Source: Aminicella lysinilytica (GTDB lineage: Bacteria > Bacillota > Clostridia > Peptostreptococcales > Anaerovoracaceae). Taken from it: a stretch of 57,175 nt of DNA. Position 1 is the first letter of the stretch, and each line of letters starts with the position of its first letter. The DNA lies in contig NZ_SNXO01000013.1 in the NCBI RefSeq assembly GCF_004362975.1, positions 1 through 57,175 on the forward strand, in the 5' to 3' direction. This document shows, piece after piece, positions 8,002 to 17,378 of this stretch. The notes under the pieces are model-generated. The model searched no databases and was not told where the DNA came from. It worked only from the letters and a program-made list of their open reading frames with translations. The position numbers and the translations under genes are program-made.

Positions 8002-9012
8002 ATGAGTGATATTGTGCTGTATTTGGGTATCACAATCGTCGGTTATATCATTGGTTCTAAATTAAGAAATATTAAGGATAAACTAACGTGGACGGGTAAA
8101 GTGCAGACTGTTGCCATTACCCTTCTTGTTTTTGTTATGGGTCTGCGTATAGGCGCTAATAAGGAAGTAGTAGACAAGCTGGATTCCATAGGCCTCTACG
8201 CCTTCGCATTTACTGTGGTCGTCATGATAACTACGGTGATCGCCATCACCATCGCCAGAAAGATCCTGGGCATCGACAGGTACGGCCTTATGAAGGATCC
8301 AACTGCTAATATGGATATCAGCGAAGAAAGCGCTGAGGTAGATGAAATAGAGAACATCAGCGTCGGCGGCATTACTGCCACCAAACCGAGGAAAATCGAC
8401 CCCATGACCATCATCATAGTTATTTCTGTGACCCTGGGTATTTTGGCCGGAGTTTTTATCTTTGGGAAGATCGTCAGCGATTTCGATGTGTTCAATAACT
8501 ATTGCAGCCTTGCTATCAAGATAGGCCTTTGCACATTGCTGATATTCGTAGGTATGGATCTGGGCCTTGACGGGAAAATAGTTGAGAACTTCAGAAAAGT
8601 CGGCATAAGGATCATGGCAATTCCGGGAGCGGCCATCATCGGCACTCTGGCGGGTTCTGCTCTATGCATGCTGTTCCTGCCACTGTCCATGAGAGAAAGC
8701 CTGGCTATAGGCGCGGGCTTCGGCTGGTATTCACTGGCACCGGGAATCATCATGGACAAAGGTTTCCTTATGGCGGGCGCCATTTCATTCATGCATAATG
8801 TAATGCGCGAGCTTCTCGCTATTATCAGTATACCTTTTGTCGCCAAGCATGTTGGCTATGTGGAATGCTGCGGACTTCCGGGAGCGTCGGCTATGGATGT
8901 GTGCCTGCCTATCGTAGAGCAGGCTACAAGCAGCAACACGGCCGTGTACTCCTTCGTGTCCGGCGTGACTTTGTCAATAGCGGTACCTATTATGGTTCCC
9001 CTGATCATATAG
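8002..9012 (+). CDS. LysO-family (DUF340) exporter, paralogue 1
   Basis: Membrane protein of the LysO (YbjE) family, whose characterised member exports lysine; the substrate here is inferred from family only. Two hydrophobic halves are visible: an N-terminal set of three helices with VFVMGLRIGANKEVVDKL, a hydrophilic loop at about residues 95-135, and a C-terminal set with GFGWYSLAPGIIMDKG and SFMHNVMREL, typical LysO signatures. GGAGGG lies 11 bp before the ATG. Length is 336 aa. It is monocistronic and closes with a terminator shared with the convergent corA. The second copy lies 0.9 kb downstream. Confidence 0.85.
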   Translation: MSDIVLYLGITIVGYIIGSKLRNIKDKLTWTGKVQTVAITLLVFVMGLRIGANKEVVDKLDSIGLYAFAFTVVVMITTVIAITIARKILGIDRYGLMKDPTANMDISEESAEVDEIENISVGGITATKPRKIDPMTIIIVISVTLGILAGVFIFGKIVSDFDVFNNYCSLAIKIGLCTLLIFVGMDLGLDGKIVENFRKVGIRIMAIPGAAIIGTLAGSALCMLFLPLSMRESLAIGAGFGWYSLAPGIIMDKGFLMAGAISFMHNVMRELLAIISIPFVAKHVGYVECCGLPGASAMDVCLPIVEQATSSNTAVYSFVSGVTLSIAVPIMVPLII

Positions 9013-9023
9013 AAAATGCAATC

Positions 9024-9057
9024 AAAAAGTGGCTCGTCAGAACCACTTTTTCTTTTT
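9024..9057. terminator. Bidirectional terminator between LysO and CorA genes
   Basis: AAAAAGTGG (9024-9032) and CCACTTTTT (9043-9051) form a 9-bp stem with A and T tracts on either side, so it can act in both directions. The last codons of corA lie within the hairpin. Confidence 0.8.
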
Positions 9058-9816
9058 GAAAAATATTATCATTATCACTAAGACTGCGACACTTAGCCCG
9101 ATGACATAGGCATAGCCGAAAGCCCAGCCGAACTCCGGCATCTTCAGGTTCATCCCGAACCAGCCGGTGATCAGGGTCAGCGGCAGGAAAACCGTAGTGA
9201 CCACTGTGAAGATCTTCATGATGTTGTTTTGTTCAATGTCGATCTGCGACTGATAGGCCTCACGGACCTGCTCCACATATTCCTGTAGGTGCATGTTGAA
9301 CTCCAGCAGTCTGTCGAACTTCTTGTCTATGAAGTTGAAGGAACTGTTCAGCTCCGCCAGTTCGTCAGTGAGGAATTCCATCTGCTCATAGTAGCGCTTG
9401 TTGTGGAGGACTTCCTTGCGGATCGTTACGATGCGGTTGCTGCCTTCCTTGTTAGGGTGACCTGTTGTCAGCAGATCGTCCTCTAGCTTGGATATTCTGT
9501 TTTCAAGTGCTTCCAGGCCGTAGACATCCTCAGAAGTCAGAGCCAGGAAGAACTCGAACATTTCCATGATACCGCTTTCTTCATCGATATTTGCGGCATA
9601 GCTCAGGATCTTCTCGTCGTCGGTGGCTAGTTTACAGCGCTGGTCGTCTGCATAGATCCATACCTTAGTATGCCTTACAGAATGGAAGGACATAAGGTAC
9701 TTGTTTTCACCGATAGGAAGCACATAATTTCTGGCTTTTTCTATATGCGCCACAGTTTTCTCTTTCAGATATTTATATAGTTCGCTGACCTGTTCAGGTC
9801 CATAGGTTTCAATCAT
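9037..9816 (-). CDS. CorA-family divalent cation transporter
   Basis: Homologue of CorA Mg2+/Co2+ channels: a cytoplasmic alpha/beta and long-helix region followed by two C-terminal transmembrane helices (from about residue 200) with the diagnostic GWFGMN loop and a basic KKKKW end. At 259 aa it is shorter than the usual 310-320 aa, the shortfall being in the N-terminal cytoplasmic domain. It separates the two LysO paralogues and is transcribed against both. No metal riboswitch is visible upstream. Confidence 0.88.
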   Translation of the reverse strand: MIETYGPEQVSELYKYLKEKTVAHIEKARNYVLPIGENKYLMSFHSVRHTKVWIYADDQRCKLATDDEKILSYAANIDEESGIMEMFEFFLALTSEDVYGLEALENRISKLEDDLLTTGHPNKEGSNRIVTIRKEVLHNKRYYEQMEFLTDELAELNSSFNFIDKKFDRLLEFNMHLQEYVEQVREAYQSQIDIEQNNIMKIFTVVTTVFLPLTLITGWFGMNLKMPEFGWAFGYAYVIGLSVAVLVIMIIFFKKKKWF

Positions 9817-9869
9817 TTGTCTACCTCGAAAAGTTTAACTTTATCTTATCAAAAATCATATACTTTCGA

Positions 9870-9898
9870 TGGACTTATGTCAAGGTTAAAGATATAAT
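9870..9898 (+). promoter_or_regulatory. Promoter of the second LysO operon
   Basis: TGGACT (9870-9875), 17-bp spacer, TATAAT (9893-9898). GACTTATG within it also occurs in the promoter of the first LysO gene. Confidence 0.65.
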
Positions 9899-9930
9899 GG
9901 AAATAAGTCGTTTAACGAGTAGGAGGGGAA

Positions 9931-10938
9931 ATGAAATACGTAGTACTATATCTTGGCACTATGCTCATTGGTTACGCTATTGGCGGCAAGAGAAGAGGCA
10001 AGGCGTCCAATGACACATTAGTAAATCTGTTATTGCTCATCAGCGTTTCGATCCTGGTGTTTATGATGGGCGCCAGAATGGGCGCAAACCAGGAAGTCGT
10101 AGATAATATCGGAAGCATCGGATGGATATCCCTGCTGATAACTGTGGCCCTTTGGATAGGGGCTATAATTGCTATTACCTGCGCCAGGAAAATCATGGGC
10201 ATCGACAAGTGGGGATACATCGGCGGAAGCGATACTCCTGAAGAGGACTGCGCCGCAGATGAACTGGAAGCCAGGGTTGTATCTACTGAGGAAAACGCAG
10301 GCGATAATGATATAATGACCAAGGCTATCCTGGTCTGCATCGCTGCGGGCATTCTGGTTGGATTCTTCTACATCAGGAAGGAACTGACTCAGGAACAGAT
10401 AGCCAGCTTTTACAATATCACCGGGTACCTGCTGACTATATTCCTCTGCATGATGGTATTCGTTATCGGATACGGCATGGGATTGTCGGGCACTATTGTT
10501 GAAGAACTCAAGGGCATCGGTGCCAGAGTTTTCGCCATACCGGCGGCAGTCATCATCGGCACCACCGTAGTAGCCATAATAATAGGCTTTGTGCTGCCAC
10601 AGATAAACGTGAGAGAATCCCTGGCCATCAGCTACGGCTTCGGATGGTACACCTACGCGCCTGTTGCCATAGCCAACGCAGGCCACGAGATCGCCGGCGC
10701 CATTTCATTTCTGCATAACGTCATACGCGAGCTGGGAGGCCTGGTGCTGATACCTTTGCTGGCGAAGAGAGTCGGATACATTGAAGTCACAGGTCTGCCG
10801 GGAATAGCCGCCATGGACATCTGCCTGCCTATAATACAGCGGGCCACCCGTGAGGAAATAATAGCCTATGCCTTTGCAGTGGGCTTTATAGAAGAGATCG
10901 CAACGACGGTCCTGGTGCCAATAATAATCGGCGCCTGA
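9931..10938 (+). CDS. LysO-family (DUF340) exporter, paralogue 2
   Basis: Second LysO-type membrane protein, 335 aa, with the same architecture as the copy at 8.0 kb: N-terminal helices with VFMMGARMGANQEVVDNI, a charged loop, then GFGWYTYAPVAIANAG and SFLHNVIREL. Probable amino acid exporter, substrate inferred from family. GGAGGGGAA precedes the ATG. It is followed after 13 bp by a MoxR ATPase and a VWA protein, so it is the first gene of a three-gene operon, an unusual partnership for this transporter. Confidence 0.85.
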   Translation: MKYVVLYLGTMLIGYAIGGKRRGKASNDTLVNLLLLISVSILVFMMGARMGANQEVVDNIGSIGWISLLITVALWIGAIIAITCARKIMGIDKWGYIGGSDTPEEDCAADELEARVVSTEENAGDNDIMTKAILVCIAAGILVGFFYIRKELTQEQIASFYNITGYLLTIFLCMMVFVIGYGMGLSGTIVEELKGIGARVFAIPAAVIIGTTVVAIIIGFVLPQINVRESLAISYGFGWYTYAPVAIANAGHEIAGAISFLHNVIRELGGLVLIPLLAKRVGYIEVTGLPGIAAMDICLPIIQRATREEIIAYAFAVGFIEEIATTVLVPIIIGA

Positions 10939-10951
10939 TAAGGAGAAATAG

Positions 10952-11761
10952 ATGAAGAAATTTAAGGGAAGCGATGATTACGTCGCATCTAATGAGTTAA
11001 TGAACGCGGTCAACGTGTCTATCGCACTTGAAAAACCGCTTTTGATCAAAGGTGAGCCGGGCACGGGGAAAACCATGCTGGCTCAGTCTATAGCCGAGGC
11101 TCTCGACATGCCCCTCATCGTCTGGGGCATCAAGTCTACGACTAAGGCCCAGGAAGGGCTGTATGTTTACGACACGGTCCAGAGACTTTACGACAGCCAG
11201 TTCGGCGAAGGCGATGTAGCTGACATAAGCAAGTACATCAAGCTTGGCAAACTGGGCGAGGCCTTCACTTCAGATGAGCAGGTGGTACTTCTCATAGACG
11301 AGATCGACAAGGCCGACCTGGAATTCCCAAACGACCTTTTGTGGGAACTGGACAGGATGGAATTCTACATCAACGAGACCAAGGAGACCATAAGCACCAA
11401 GCACAGGCCTATTGTCATCATTACTTCAAACGCAGAGAAAGAACTGCCCGACGCATTCCTGCGCCGCTGCATTTTCCACTATATAGATTTTCCGACGGAA
11501 GACAAGATGCTTGAGATCATCAGGGTCCACTTCGGTGACATCGATAAGAAGCTGGTAAAGGAAGCTATGAAGGCCTTCTACGACATCAGAGACATGCGGG
11601 AGATCCAGAAGAAGCCAAGCACCTCAGAGCTCCTTGACTGGCTCCAGGCTTTGCAGATCAGCGGCATCGACGTGAGCCGCATCGCAGACGAGATACCATA
11701 TATAGGCGTGCTCCTGAAGAAAAATCAGGATATCGACATAGTGAAAAGTTACAGGAGATAG
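10952..11761 (+). CDS. MoxR-family AAA+ ATPase
   Basis: AAA+ chaperone-like ATPase of the MoxR group, which works with VWA-domain partners to mature or remodel metal-containing or membrane complexes. Walker A GEPGTGKT spans residues 34-41, Walker B is VVLLIDEIDKAD, sensor 1 is IVIITSNAE and an arginine-finger segment follows (PDAFLRRC). Length 269 aa. It sits between the LysO gene (13 bp away) and the VWA gene (3 bp away) and is surely cotranscribed with both. A link to the exporter is suggested by position only. Confidence 0.9.
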   Translation: MKKFKGSDDYVASNELMNAVNVSIALEKPLLIKGEPGTGKTMLAQSIAEALDMPLIVWGIKSTTKAQEGLYVYDTVQRLYDSQFGEGDVADISKYIKLGKLGEAFTSDEQVVLLIDEIDKADLEFPNDLLWELDRMEFYINETKETISTKHRPIVIITSNAEKELPDAFLRRCIFHYIDFPTEDKMLEIIRVHFGDIDKKLVKEAMKAFYDIRDMREIQKKPSTSELLDWLQALQISGIDVSRIADEIPYIGVLLKKNQDIDIVKSYRR

Positions 11762-11764
11762 CCT

Positions 11765-12955
11765 ATGTTTACGCAATTTTTTTACCTGTTGCGGGGCCAC
11801 GGTCTGGACATTTCTCTGGACGAGTGGCTATGCCTTATGGACGCTCTGGACAAAGGGCTGGCGGGCAACTCCCTCATAGAGTTTTATTATCTGTGCCGCA
11901 ATGTGCTGGTAAAGACCGAGACCGATTATGACAAGTTTGACATGGCCTTCGCTGAGTATTTTCAGGGTATCGAATCAGTCGACGACATACCGGAGGAACT
12001 CTGGAACTGGCTGTCTGAGGGCGAGCGGGAGCGCGACCTTGAGGACATGCCGGCCTGGGCCAAAGAGCACGACCTGGAGAAACTGCGTCAGATGTTTGCG
12101 GAGCGCCTCGAGGAACAAAAAGAAAAGCATGACGGCGGTAATTACTGGATAGGCACCGGCGGTACTTCGCCTATGGGCCACGGCGGTTACAATCCGGCCG
12201 GGATCAGAGTCGGCGGTTACAGCAGGCACAAAAGCGCCATTCAGGTGGCCGGCGAGCGGAATTTCCGTGACTTCCGTCAGGATAATGAACTTGACATCAG
12301 ACAGTTCCAGATGGCTTTCCGCAAGCTTAGACAGTTTTCCACCAGAGTGGACACAGCCAAGACTGAACTGGACATAGACGAGACCATAGACGCCACCTGC
12401 GAAAACGCCGGCATGCTGAAGCTTGTCTATGAAAAACCGCGGAAAAACACAGTGAAACTTTTGTTGCTCATGGATTCAGACGGATCCATGACCAGGTACA
12501 GTCAGCTATGCAGTCAGCTGTTCCAGGCAGTCAACCAATCTACCCACCTGAAGGACCTGAAGACCTATTACTTTCACAATTGCATCTACGATTACCTGTT
12601 CACAGGGCCTGAATGCCAGGACGGCAAATGGGTGGAGACCGACTGGGTCTTCGGAAATCTGGATAGCAGCTACAAGGTCATAGTTGTAGGAGATGCGGCT
12701 ATGTCGCCATATGAACTGACGGCCCGGGGAGGAAATCTTGACTGGTATGCTTTCAATCAGGATCCGGGACTTTTATGGCTGGAGAGGGTGACTCGCCGCT
12801 ATAAGAAGACCATCTGGCTGAATCCTATTAAGGAGAATCGCTGGAGGCTGGCTTGGGGAAGCCGGACCATCGCCATGATCGCCAATGTTTTCCCTATGTA
12901 CGAGCTGACTTTGGACGGCCTGGATAAGGGGATCAAGAAACTATTGTCTAATTGA
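11765..12955 (+). CDS. VWA-domain protein (CoxE-like)
   Basis: Partner of the preceding MoxR ATPase. The N-terminal half is a helical region with an acidic, Glu-rich stretch (residues about 75-125) and a Gly-rich segment; the C-terminal half is a von Willebrand A domain with the metal-ion-dependent adhesion motif in LLLLMDSDGSM near residue 236. No signal peptide, so cytoplasmic. The 396-aa length and the pairing with MoxR match CoxE-like proteins. The gene starts 3 bp after the MoxR stop. Confidence 0.88.
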   Translation: MFTQFFYLLRGHGLDISLDEWLCLMDALDKGLAGNSLIEFYYLCRNVLVKTETDYDKFDMAFAEYFQGIESVDDIPEELWNWLSEGERERDLEDMPAWAKEHDLEKLRQMFAERLEEQKEKHDGGNYWIGTGGTSPMGHGGYNPAGIRVGGYSRHKSAIQVAGERNFRDFRQDNELDIRQFQMAFRKLRQFSTRVDTAKTELDIDETIDATCENAGMLKLVYEKPRKNTVKLLLLMDSDGSMTRYSQLCSQLFQAVNQSTHLKDLKTYYFHNCIYDYLFTGPECQDGKWVETDWVFGNLDSSYKVIVVGDAAMSPYELTARGGNLDWYAFNQDPGLLWLERVTRRYKKTIWLNPIKENRWRLAWGSRTIAMIANVFPMYELTLDGLDKGIKKLLSN

Positions 12956-12973
12956 TATGCGGGAGGTGCTGAT

Positions 12974-13759
12974 ATGCGCTTGACTGTTGGGGAAATAAGC
13001 AAGGCTCTGGGAATATCCAACGAGTCCATCAGATATTATGTGGACGCGGGGTTGATTACTCCTGAGAAAAACATTCAGAACAACTACTGGGAATACTCGT
13101 CAGACGATCTGATCAGGCTGACTGATATTCTGTTCTACAGAAGCATGGGTCTCAATGTCAGGGAAATCAAGGCTATAATGGACGGTTTGCCTCTGGAGAA
13201 TCTGGGTGATGTTATCGATGAACGTAAGAGCGCCCTTATCAAGGATATCCATCAGTCTATGGAGGCCCTCTGGAATCTCAATGACTGGCATGAGAGATAT
13301 AAGACGGAAATGGATCTTCTGGGTAAGTACACCATCGGCGATATGCCGGTAGGGTTCCGTCGTGACAGTACTTATGAAGAGGCCACTCATATGGCCAAAT
13401 ATATCGAGGACTGCTTCGATCTGGATAAAGAAGACTGGGGAGATGTGTCTATCTCTTTCTATTACAATACGGCGGATCAAGACCCGAAACTACAACGATA
13501 TCTGTCCATAGAACATTCCATCAAGATAAATCCATCCAATACCAATGAGACCAGTATAGAAGAGAAAGCCGAGCATTGTCTCATTACTGAAGTTCACTTC
13601 AGCGATAATGTCATGGAGATGATACAGCCAATAATCGATTACGCCTCGGAAGCGGGATATAAACTTACCGGCGTTTTCTACGGCAGGGAGAACACCAATT
13701 ATTTTGCCGGCGGCAAGAGGCTGGGTCTATACCGGGTCTATGCTCCTATAGAAAATTAA
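12974..13759 (+). CDS. MerR-family transcriptional regulator with effector-binding-like domain
   Basis: Residues 1-70 are a MerR winged helix (LTVGEISKALGISNESIRYY, then GLITPEK and a YSSDDLIRL segment), followed by a dimerisation helix and a C-terminal domain of about 150 residues resembling GyrI-like ligand-binding modules. GGAGGTG lies 5 bp before the ATG and only 18 bp separate it from the VWA gene, so it may be part of that operon or regulate it. Ligand unknown. A strong terminator follows. Confidence 0.85.
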   Translation: MRLTVGEISKALGISNESIRYYVDAGLITPEKNIQNNYWEYSSDDLIRLTDILFYRSMGLNVREIKAIMDGLPLENLGDVIDERKSALIKDIHQSMEALWNLNDWHERYKTEMDLLGKYTIGDMPVGFRRDSTYEEATHMAKYIEDCFDLDKEDWGDVSISFYYNTADQDPKLQRYLSIEHSIKINPSNTNETSIEEKAEHCLITEVHFSDNVMEMIQPIIDYASEAGYKLTGVFYGRENTNYFAGGKRLGLYRVYAPIEN

Positions 13760-13788
13760 ATTTCAGAAAATTGAATAATTATCATTGA

Positions 13789-13813
13789 CCTCGTGGTGAC
13801 CACGAGGTTTATT
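13789..13813 (+). terminator. Rho-independent terminator after merR
   Basis: Perfect 8-bp stem CCTCGTGG/CCACGAGG with a TGA loop (13789-13807), then TTTATTATTT. It closes the LysO-MoxR-VWA-MerR block. Confidence 0.85.
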
Positions 13814-13873
13814 ATTTATATATGGAAAGCTATACATTATTACGGTTAAGCAAATATGAAGAGGGTGATATGT

Positions 13874-15235
13874 ATGTCTAATGATGAACTGATCGAGTAT
13901 ATGGTTAAACATCTGGGAGATATTGAGAAGAATCTCCGGGGATTCATAGCCATACCAAGCGTATCAGACGACAAGGAGCAGGTGGACAGAGCTTTAGACT
14001 ACGCCTTGGATCTGGGCACCAGGCTGGGCTTTGATTCACGGGCTGTCTGCAATCACCAGGTAGGCCTTATTGAGATCGGCCAAGGCCCTGAGACTGTAGG
14101 CATACTGGCTCATGTAGACGTAGTGCCTCCCGGGGACCGGGAGGATTGGAACACTGAACCCTTTGTTATGACCAAAAGGAAAGGGAGGCTGTACGGCCGG
14201 GGAACCTTGGACGACAAAGGACCGGTAGTTGTCTGCCTCTACGCCATGAAGGCATTGCTTGACAGCGGCGAGCCCATGCATAAGAAGATCCAGATGATCC
14301 TCGGCACTCAGGAGGAGGTAGACTGGGTGGACATGGACGAATACGTGAAGAAGTACCCACTGCCAGACTACGGGTTTACCCCCGACGGAGAGTTTCCCCT
14401 TTGTAACATCGAAAAGGGAATCATCGATTGCAACATGATTTTCAAGCTGGACGAAAAACGCCCTGCCAACGGTTGGTATCTGACAAAGGTCGATGCAGGA
14501 GTCATGGACAACGCCGTCCCTGGCAAGGCCAAGGCCATGGTGGAAAAGTTTGACCAGGGCAATTCCATGTGGAGCAGGGAAATCGTAACTACGGGCAAAG
14601 CCGTCCATTCATGCCAGCCGGAAAAGGGAGACAATGCTTTGTTCCACCTGGCAGATACTGTGGAACAGGAAGGTCTGTGTGAGAACAGGCTTTACGACAT
14701 CCTTATTATGCTGAGAGATAAGTTCGGCGATATCTACGGGAAGGCATTGGGCCTTTACAGCGACGGTGAGACCTACAAGGGTGAGTTTGTTCACAGAAAT
14801 GCATTCTCTGTGACAAGGACCTTCATTAAAGGCAATCAGCTTTCTGCTCACGTCAATGTGCGGTTTGCTTACGGCACTGAGGCTGATGAGATCCTCAGCG
14901 TTCTTGAAGAACTGGCGGCAGAGTACAATGGAAGAATAGAGGATATCTGCACGCTACCGGCAGTATTCGTAAGTGCTGCCAGGCCTTTCATTAAAGAATT
15001 CGGTGACGCATATGAAGAGGGTACCGGCCGCAAGCACGAATGTGTTCTGGCCTACGGCGGTTCCTACGCCAAGGCCATGCCGAACATCGTTTCCTGGGGA
15101 CCGATCTTCCCGGGCGATGAGGACACCTGCCACGAGGACAACGAATACTGGTCAGAAGCCAGCCTTCTGGGCAACGCCAAAGTTTTCGCCCTGGCCCTGT
15201 ACAAGGTGGTCATGTCTGAAAAAAGTTACAAGTAG
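13874..15235 (+). CDS. Sapep-type Mn-dependent dipeptidase (M20 family, PepV-like)
   Basis: Cytoplasmic di-zinc/Mn peptidase that cleaves dipeptides. M20 metal-site motifs are visible: HVDVVP near residue 79, GRGTLDDKGP (bridging Asp), GTQEE (Glu pair) and TPDGEFP, with a terminal CHEDNEYW supplying the last His. At 453 aa it has the usual length of PepV/Sapep. The ATG at 13874 has GAGGGTG 6 bp before it; the ATG 18 bp upstream lacks a site. The NhaC antiporter follows 55 bp later, suggesting peptide use coupled to an ion or amine exchanger. Confidence 0.9.
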   Translation: MSNDELIEYMVKHLGDIEKNLRGFIAIPSVSDDKEQVDRALDYALDLGTRLGFDSRAVCNHQVGLIEIGQGPETVGILAHVDVVPPGDREDWNTEPFVMTKRKGRLYGRGTLDDKGPVVVCLYAMKALLDSGEPMHKKIQMILGTQEEVDWVDMDEYVKKYPLPDYGFTPDGEFPLCNIEKGIIDCNMIFKLDEKRPANGWYLTKVDAGVMDNAVPGKAKAMVEKFDQGNSMWSREIVTTGKAVHSCQPEKGDNALFHLADTVEQEGLCENRLYDILIMLRDKFGDIYGKALGLYSDGETYKGEFVHRNAFSVTRTFIKGNQLSAHVNVRFAYGTEADEILSVLEELAAEYNGRIEDICTLPAVFVSAARPFIKEFGDAYEEGTGRKHECVLAYGGSYAKAMPNIVSWGPIFPGDEDTCHEDNEYWSEASLLGNAKVFALALYKVVMSEKSYK

Positions 15236-15290
15236 AAGTTAATGAGTTAGTATTATTAGTTATTATCTTAAATCGAAAGGAAGTGATTTT

Positions 15291-16667
15291 ATGAGTTTTG
15301 GATTTTGGGCCCTCATACCGGTCATAGTTATACTGGTCCTGGCGCTCATTACGAAGGACACATTTATTTCCCTGTTTCTCGGCGTTGTAGTGGGATTCGT
15401 CATGATAGCACAGGGCAATCCGGTAATGGCATTCAATAAGTTCATCGATGCGCTGTACACGGTCATGTGCGATTCCAATACTGCTTGGGTGCTGATGATA
15501 TGCGCCTTGTTCAGCTCCGTGATTTTCCTGATCACCGAGTCCGGCGGCGTACTTGGATTCTCCAACCTGGCTGAGAAAGTGCTGAAGACCAGAAAGCAGA
15601 CCATGATAGGAACATGGATCCTGGGTCTCATTGTATTCGTAGACGATTATCTGAACTGCCTGGCCGTTGGCGCCGCAGTAAGAAAGATCGCCGACAGACA
15701 GAAAATCTCCAGAGAGATGATCGCCTTCATTGTCAACGCTACAGGCGTTACTATGTGTGCTATCGTACCGTTCTCATCCTGGTCGGCATTTATGGGCGGG
15801 CTTATGCAAAAGGCTGACATGCTGGGCGGACTCAGCGTTACAGGAGCTTACATCCACACCATTCCATATGTTATCTATGGCTGGCTGGCTATAATCGTAG
15901 TGCCTCTGATTTGCCTGAAAGTCATCCCTCTCTTCGGGCCTATGAAGAAGGCCGAACAAAGAGCAATGGAGACGGGCGAGGTCCAGTCTCCTGAGGCAAA
16001 GGCTCTCCATGGCGAACTTCCTGATGAAGAACTGAAGTTCAAGGACAAAAAGTGTCGCGCAGTGAATTTCCTCCTGCCGATCCTGGTTATTGCTATAGTT
16101 GCTGTATGGCGTGATGATCTGCTTATTGGTGTGTTCGCGGGTCTGCTGGCTTGTCTGATAATGTATCTGCCGCAGAGACTTATGAATATCAATCAGTATT
16201 TCAACGGCATACTTCAGGGCATTACGGATATGTGTTCCATGCTCGTGATCATCATCATGTCTTATGTGCTCATAGAAGTGAACAATCAGTTGGGCCTGGT
16301 CGATACCATAGTGGGAGCAGCACTTAAGACAGTCAATCCGGCACTGCTTCCTGTAACTATCTTCGTAGTTATCGGACTGTTGTCATTTGCTTCAGGAACC
16401 TTCTGGGGACTTGCAGCAATTGCATTCCCAATCGTAGGGCCACTGGGCGCAGCTCTGGGAGTGAGCCCGTTCCTCTGCGCCGGCGCTGTAATATCTGCAG
16501 TCGCCTTCGGAGGACAGATCTGTATGTATTCTGATACAGTAATGCTGACATCATCATCCACACAGATCACCAACGCCGAGTACCTGAGAACATCAGGGCC
16601 GCTGGTGGTAATACCGTTTGTACTGGCTGTCATTGGATTCACTATTGTAGGATTCGTAGCAGCATAA
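15291..16667 (+). CDS. NhaC-family Na+/H+ antiporter
   Basis: Polytopic membrane protein of the ion-transporter/NhaC superfamily, 458 aa with about 11-12 hydrophobic helices. The segments VFVDDYLNCLAVGAAVRKIA and GTFWGLAAIAFPIVGPLGAA are typical of the family. Possible role: Na+/H+ or amino acid/amine antiport. GGAAGTG precedes the ATG. It follows the dipeptidase gene and is closed by a strong terminator. Confidence 0.88.
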   Translation: MSFGFWALIPVIVILVLALITKDTFISLFLGVVVGFVMIAQGNPVMAFNKFIDALYTVMCDSNTAWVLMICALFSSVIFLITESGGVLGFSNLAEKVLKTRKQTMIGTWILGLIVFVDDYLNCLAVGAAVRKIADRQKISREMIAFIVNATGVTMCAIVPFSSWSAFMGGLMQKADMLGGLSVTGAYIHTIPYVIYGWLAIIVVPLICLKVIPLFGPMKKAEQRAMETGEVQSPEAKALHGELPDEELKFKDKKCRAVNFLLPILVIAIVAVWRDDLLIGVFAGLLACLIMYLPQRLMNINQYFNGILQGITDMCSMLVIIIMSYVLIEVNNQLGLVDTIVGAALKTVNPALLPVTIFVVIGLLSFASGTFWGLAAIAFPIVGPLGAALGVSPFLCAGAVISAVAFGGQICMYSDTVMLTSSSTQITNAEYLRTSGPLVVIPFVLAVIGFTIVGFVAA

Positions 16668-16747
16668 TCGATTGTAAGACTTGGCCAGAAGCGCTCCGCT
16701 TATTGGAAGCGCTCCGCACTTCTGCCGGCCAGTTTATTGGAATCAGG

Positions 16748-16787
16748 ATCGTGGGTGCTGACCTTTGGTTAGCACCCACGATTTTTC
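16748..16787 (+). terminator. Rho-independent terminator after nhaC
   Basis: ATCGTGGGTGCT (16748-16759) pairs perfectly with AGCACCCACGAT (16771-16782) and is followed by TTTTTC. Just upstream, AGCGCTCCGC occurs twice 18 bp apart (16690, 16708), function unknown. Confidence 0.9.
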
Positions 16788-16872
16788 TTGGCGTTAGTGT
16801 GGTTTCCAAACAGACCAAGGCCCATATACGCAGATCCGCATCAACCTCAATTACCTGAAGCTCGAGAAAAGG

Positions 16873-16901
16873 TGGCATAACTATGTGATTTCCTGTATAA
16901 T
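16873..16901 (+). promoter_or_regulatory. Promoter of the cell-surface operon
   Basis: TGGCAT (16873-16878, weak -35), 17-bp spacer, perfect TATAAT (16896-16901), 46 bp before the start of the next gene. Confidence 0.55.
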
Positions 16902-16947
16902 ACATGTATGAGATAGTTGTTGGATTAAAGATCGTGAGGTAACAACC

Positions 16948-17367
16948 ATGAAGAGAGTATTGATAGTGATCCTGCTGGTCATCGCGTTGGCAGTTGCAGG
17001 CGTTGTGTGCTATAAAGTTCTGAATGATTCACAGGAACAGGGGAAGGATAACACCGGCACCACCCAGACTGAGGAGAAACAGGATGTCAATGAGGATACT
17101 GATAAGGACAAGGACGAAGACGCAGATGATAAGTATGCAGATTTCGACGACCTGAAAGCAGGTCAGAAGAATGTCACAGTCAAGGGCAAGATAGAGAGCA
17201 TTGCTGAGACTCCGTGCCTTCTGGTAGATAATGATGAGGATGACATACTCATTTTAGAAAATGTCACAGAGGTATCAACAGGTTCAACGGTCATCGTTAC
17301 GGGAGATATAACCAGCGGCGATGGCGATAAACTTGGGATTTCAGTCGATTCAATGAAAAAACAGTAA
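16948..17367 (+). CDS. Membrane-anchored or secreted protein with an OB-fold-like domain
   Basis: The first 22 residues form a signal anchor (MKRVLIVILLVIALAVAGVV). Residues about 30-65 are a very acidic, Asp/Glu/Lys-rich linker. The remaining 75 residues (KNVTVKGKIESIAETPCLLV, then VTEVSTGSTVIVTGDI) look like a small beta-barrel of the tRNA_anti-like/OB type found in other extracellular Clostridia proteins. GAGGT precedes the ATG. It lies 11 bp upstream of the amidase gene and is likely cotranscribed. No specific function can be assigned. Confidence 0.65.
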   Translation: MKRVLIVILLVIALAVAGVVCYKVLNDSQEQGKDNTGTTQTEEKQDVNEDTDKDKDEDADDKYADFDDLKAGQKNVTVKGKIESIAETPCLLVDNDEDDILILENVTEVSTGSTVIVTGDITSGDGDKLGISVDSMKKQ

Positions 17368-17378
17368 GGAGAATCCTC

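Noticed and set aside
16680-16740. Repeat AGCGCTCCGC as part of a phased array
   Set aside because: Only two copies 18 bp apart; does not fit the 31/62-bp rule.
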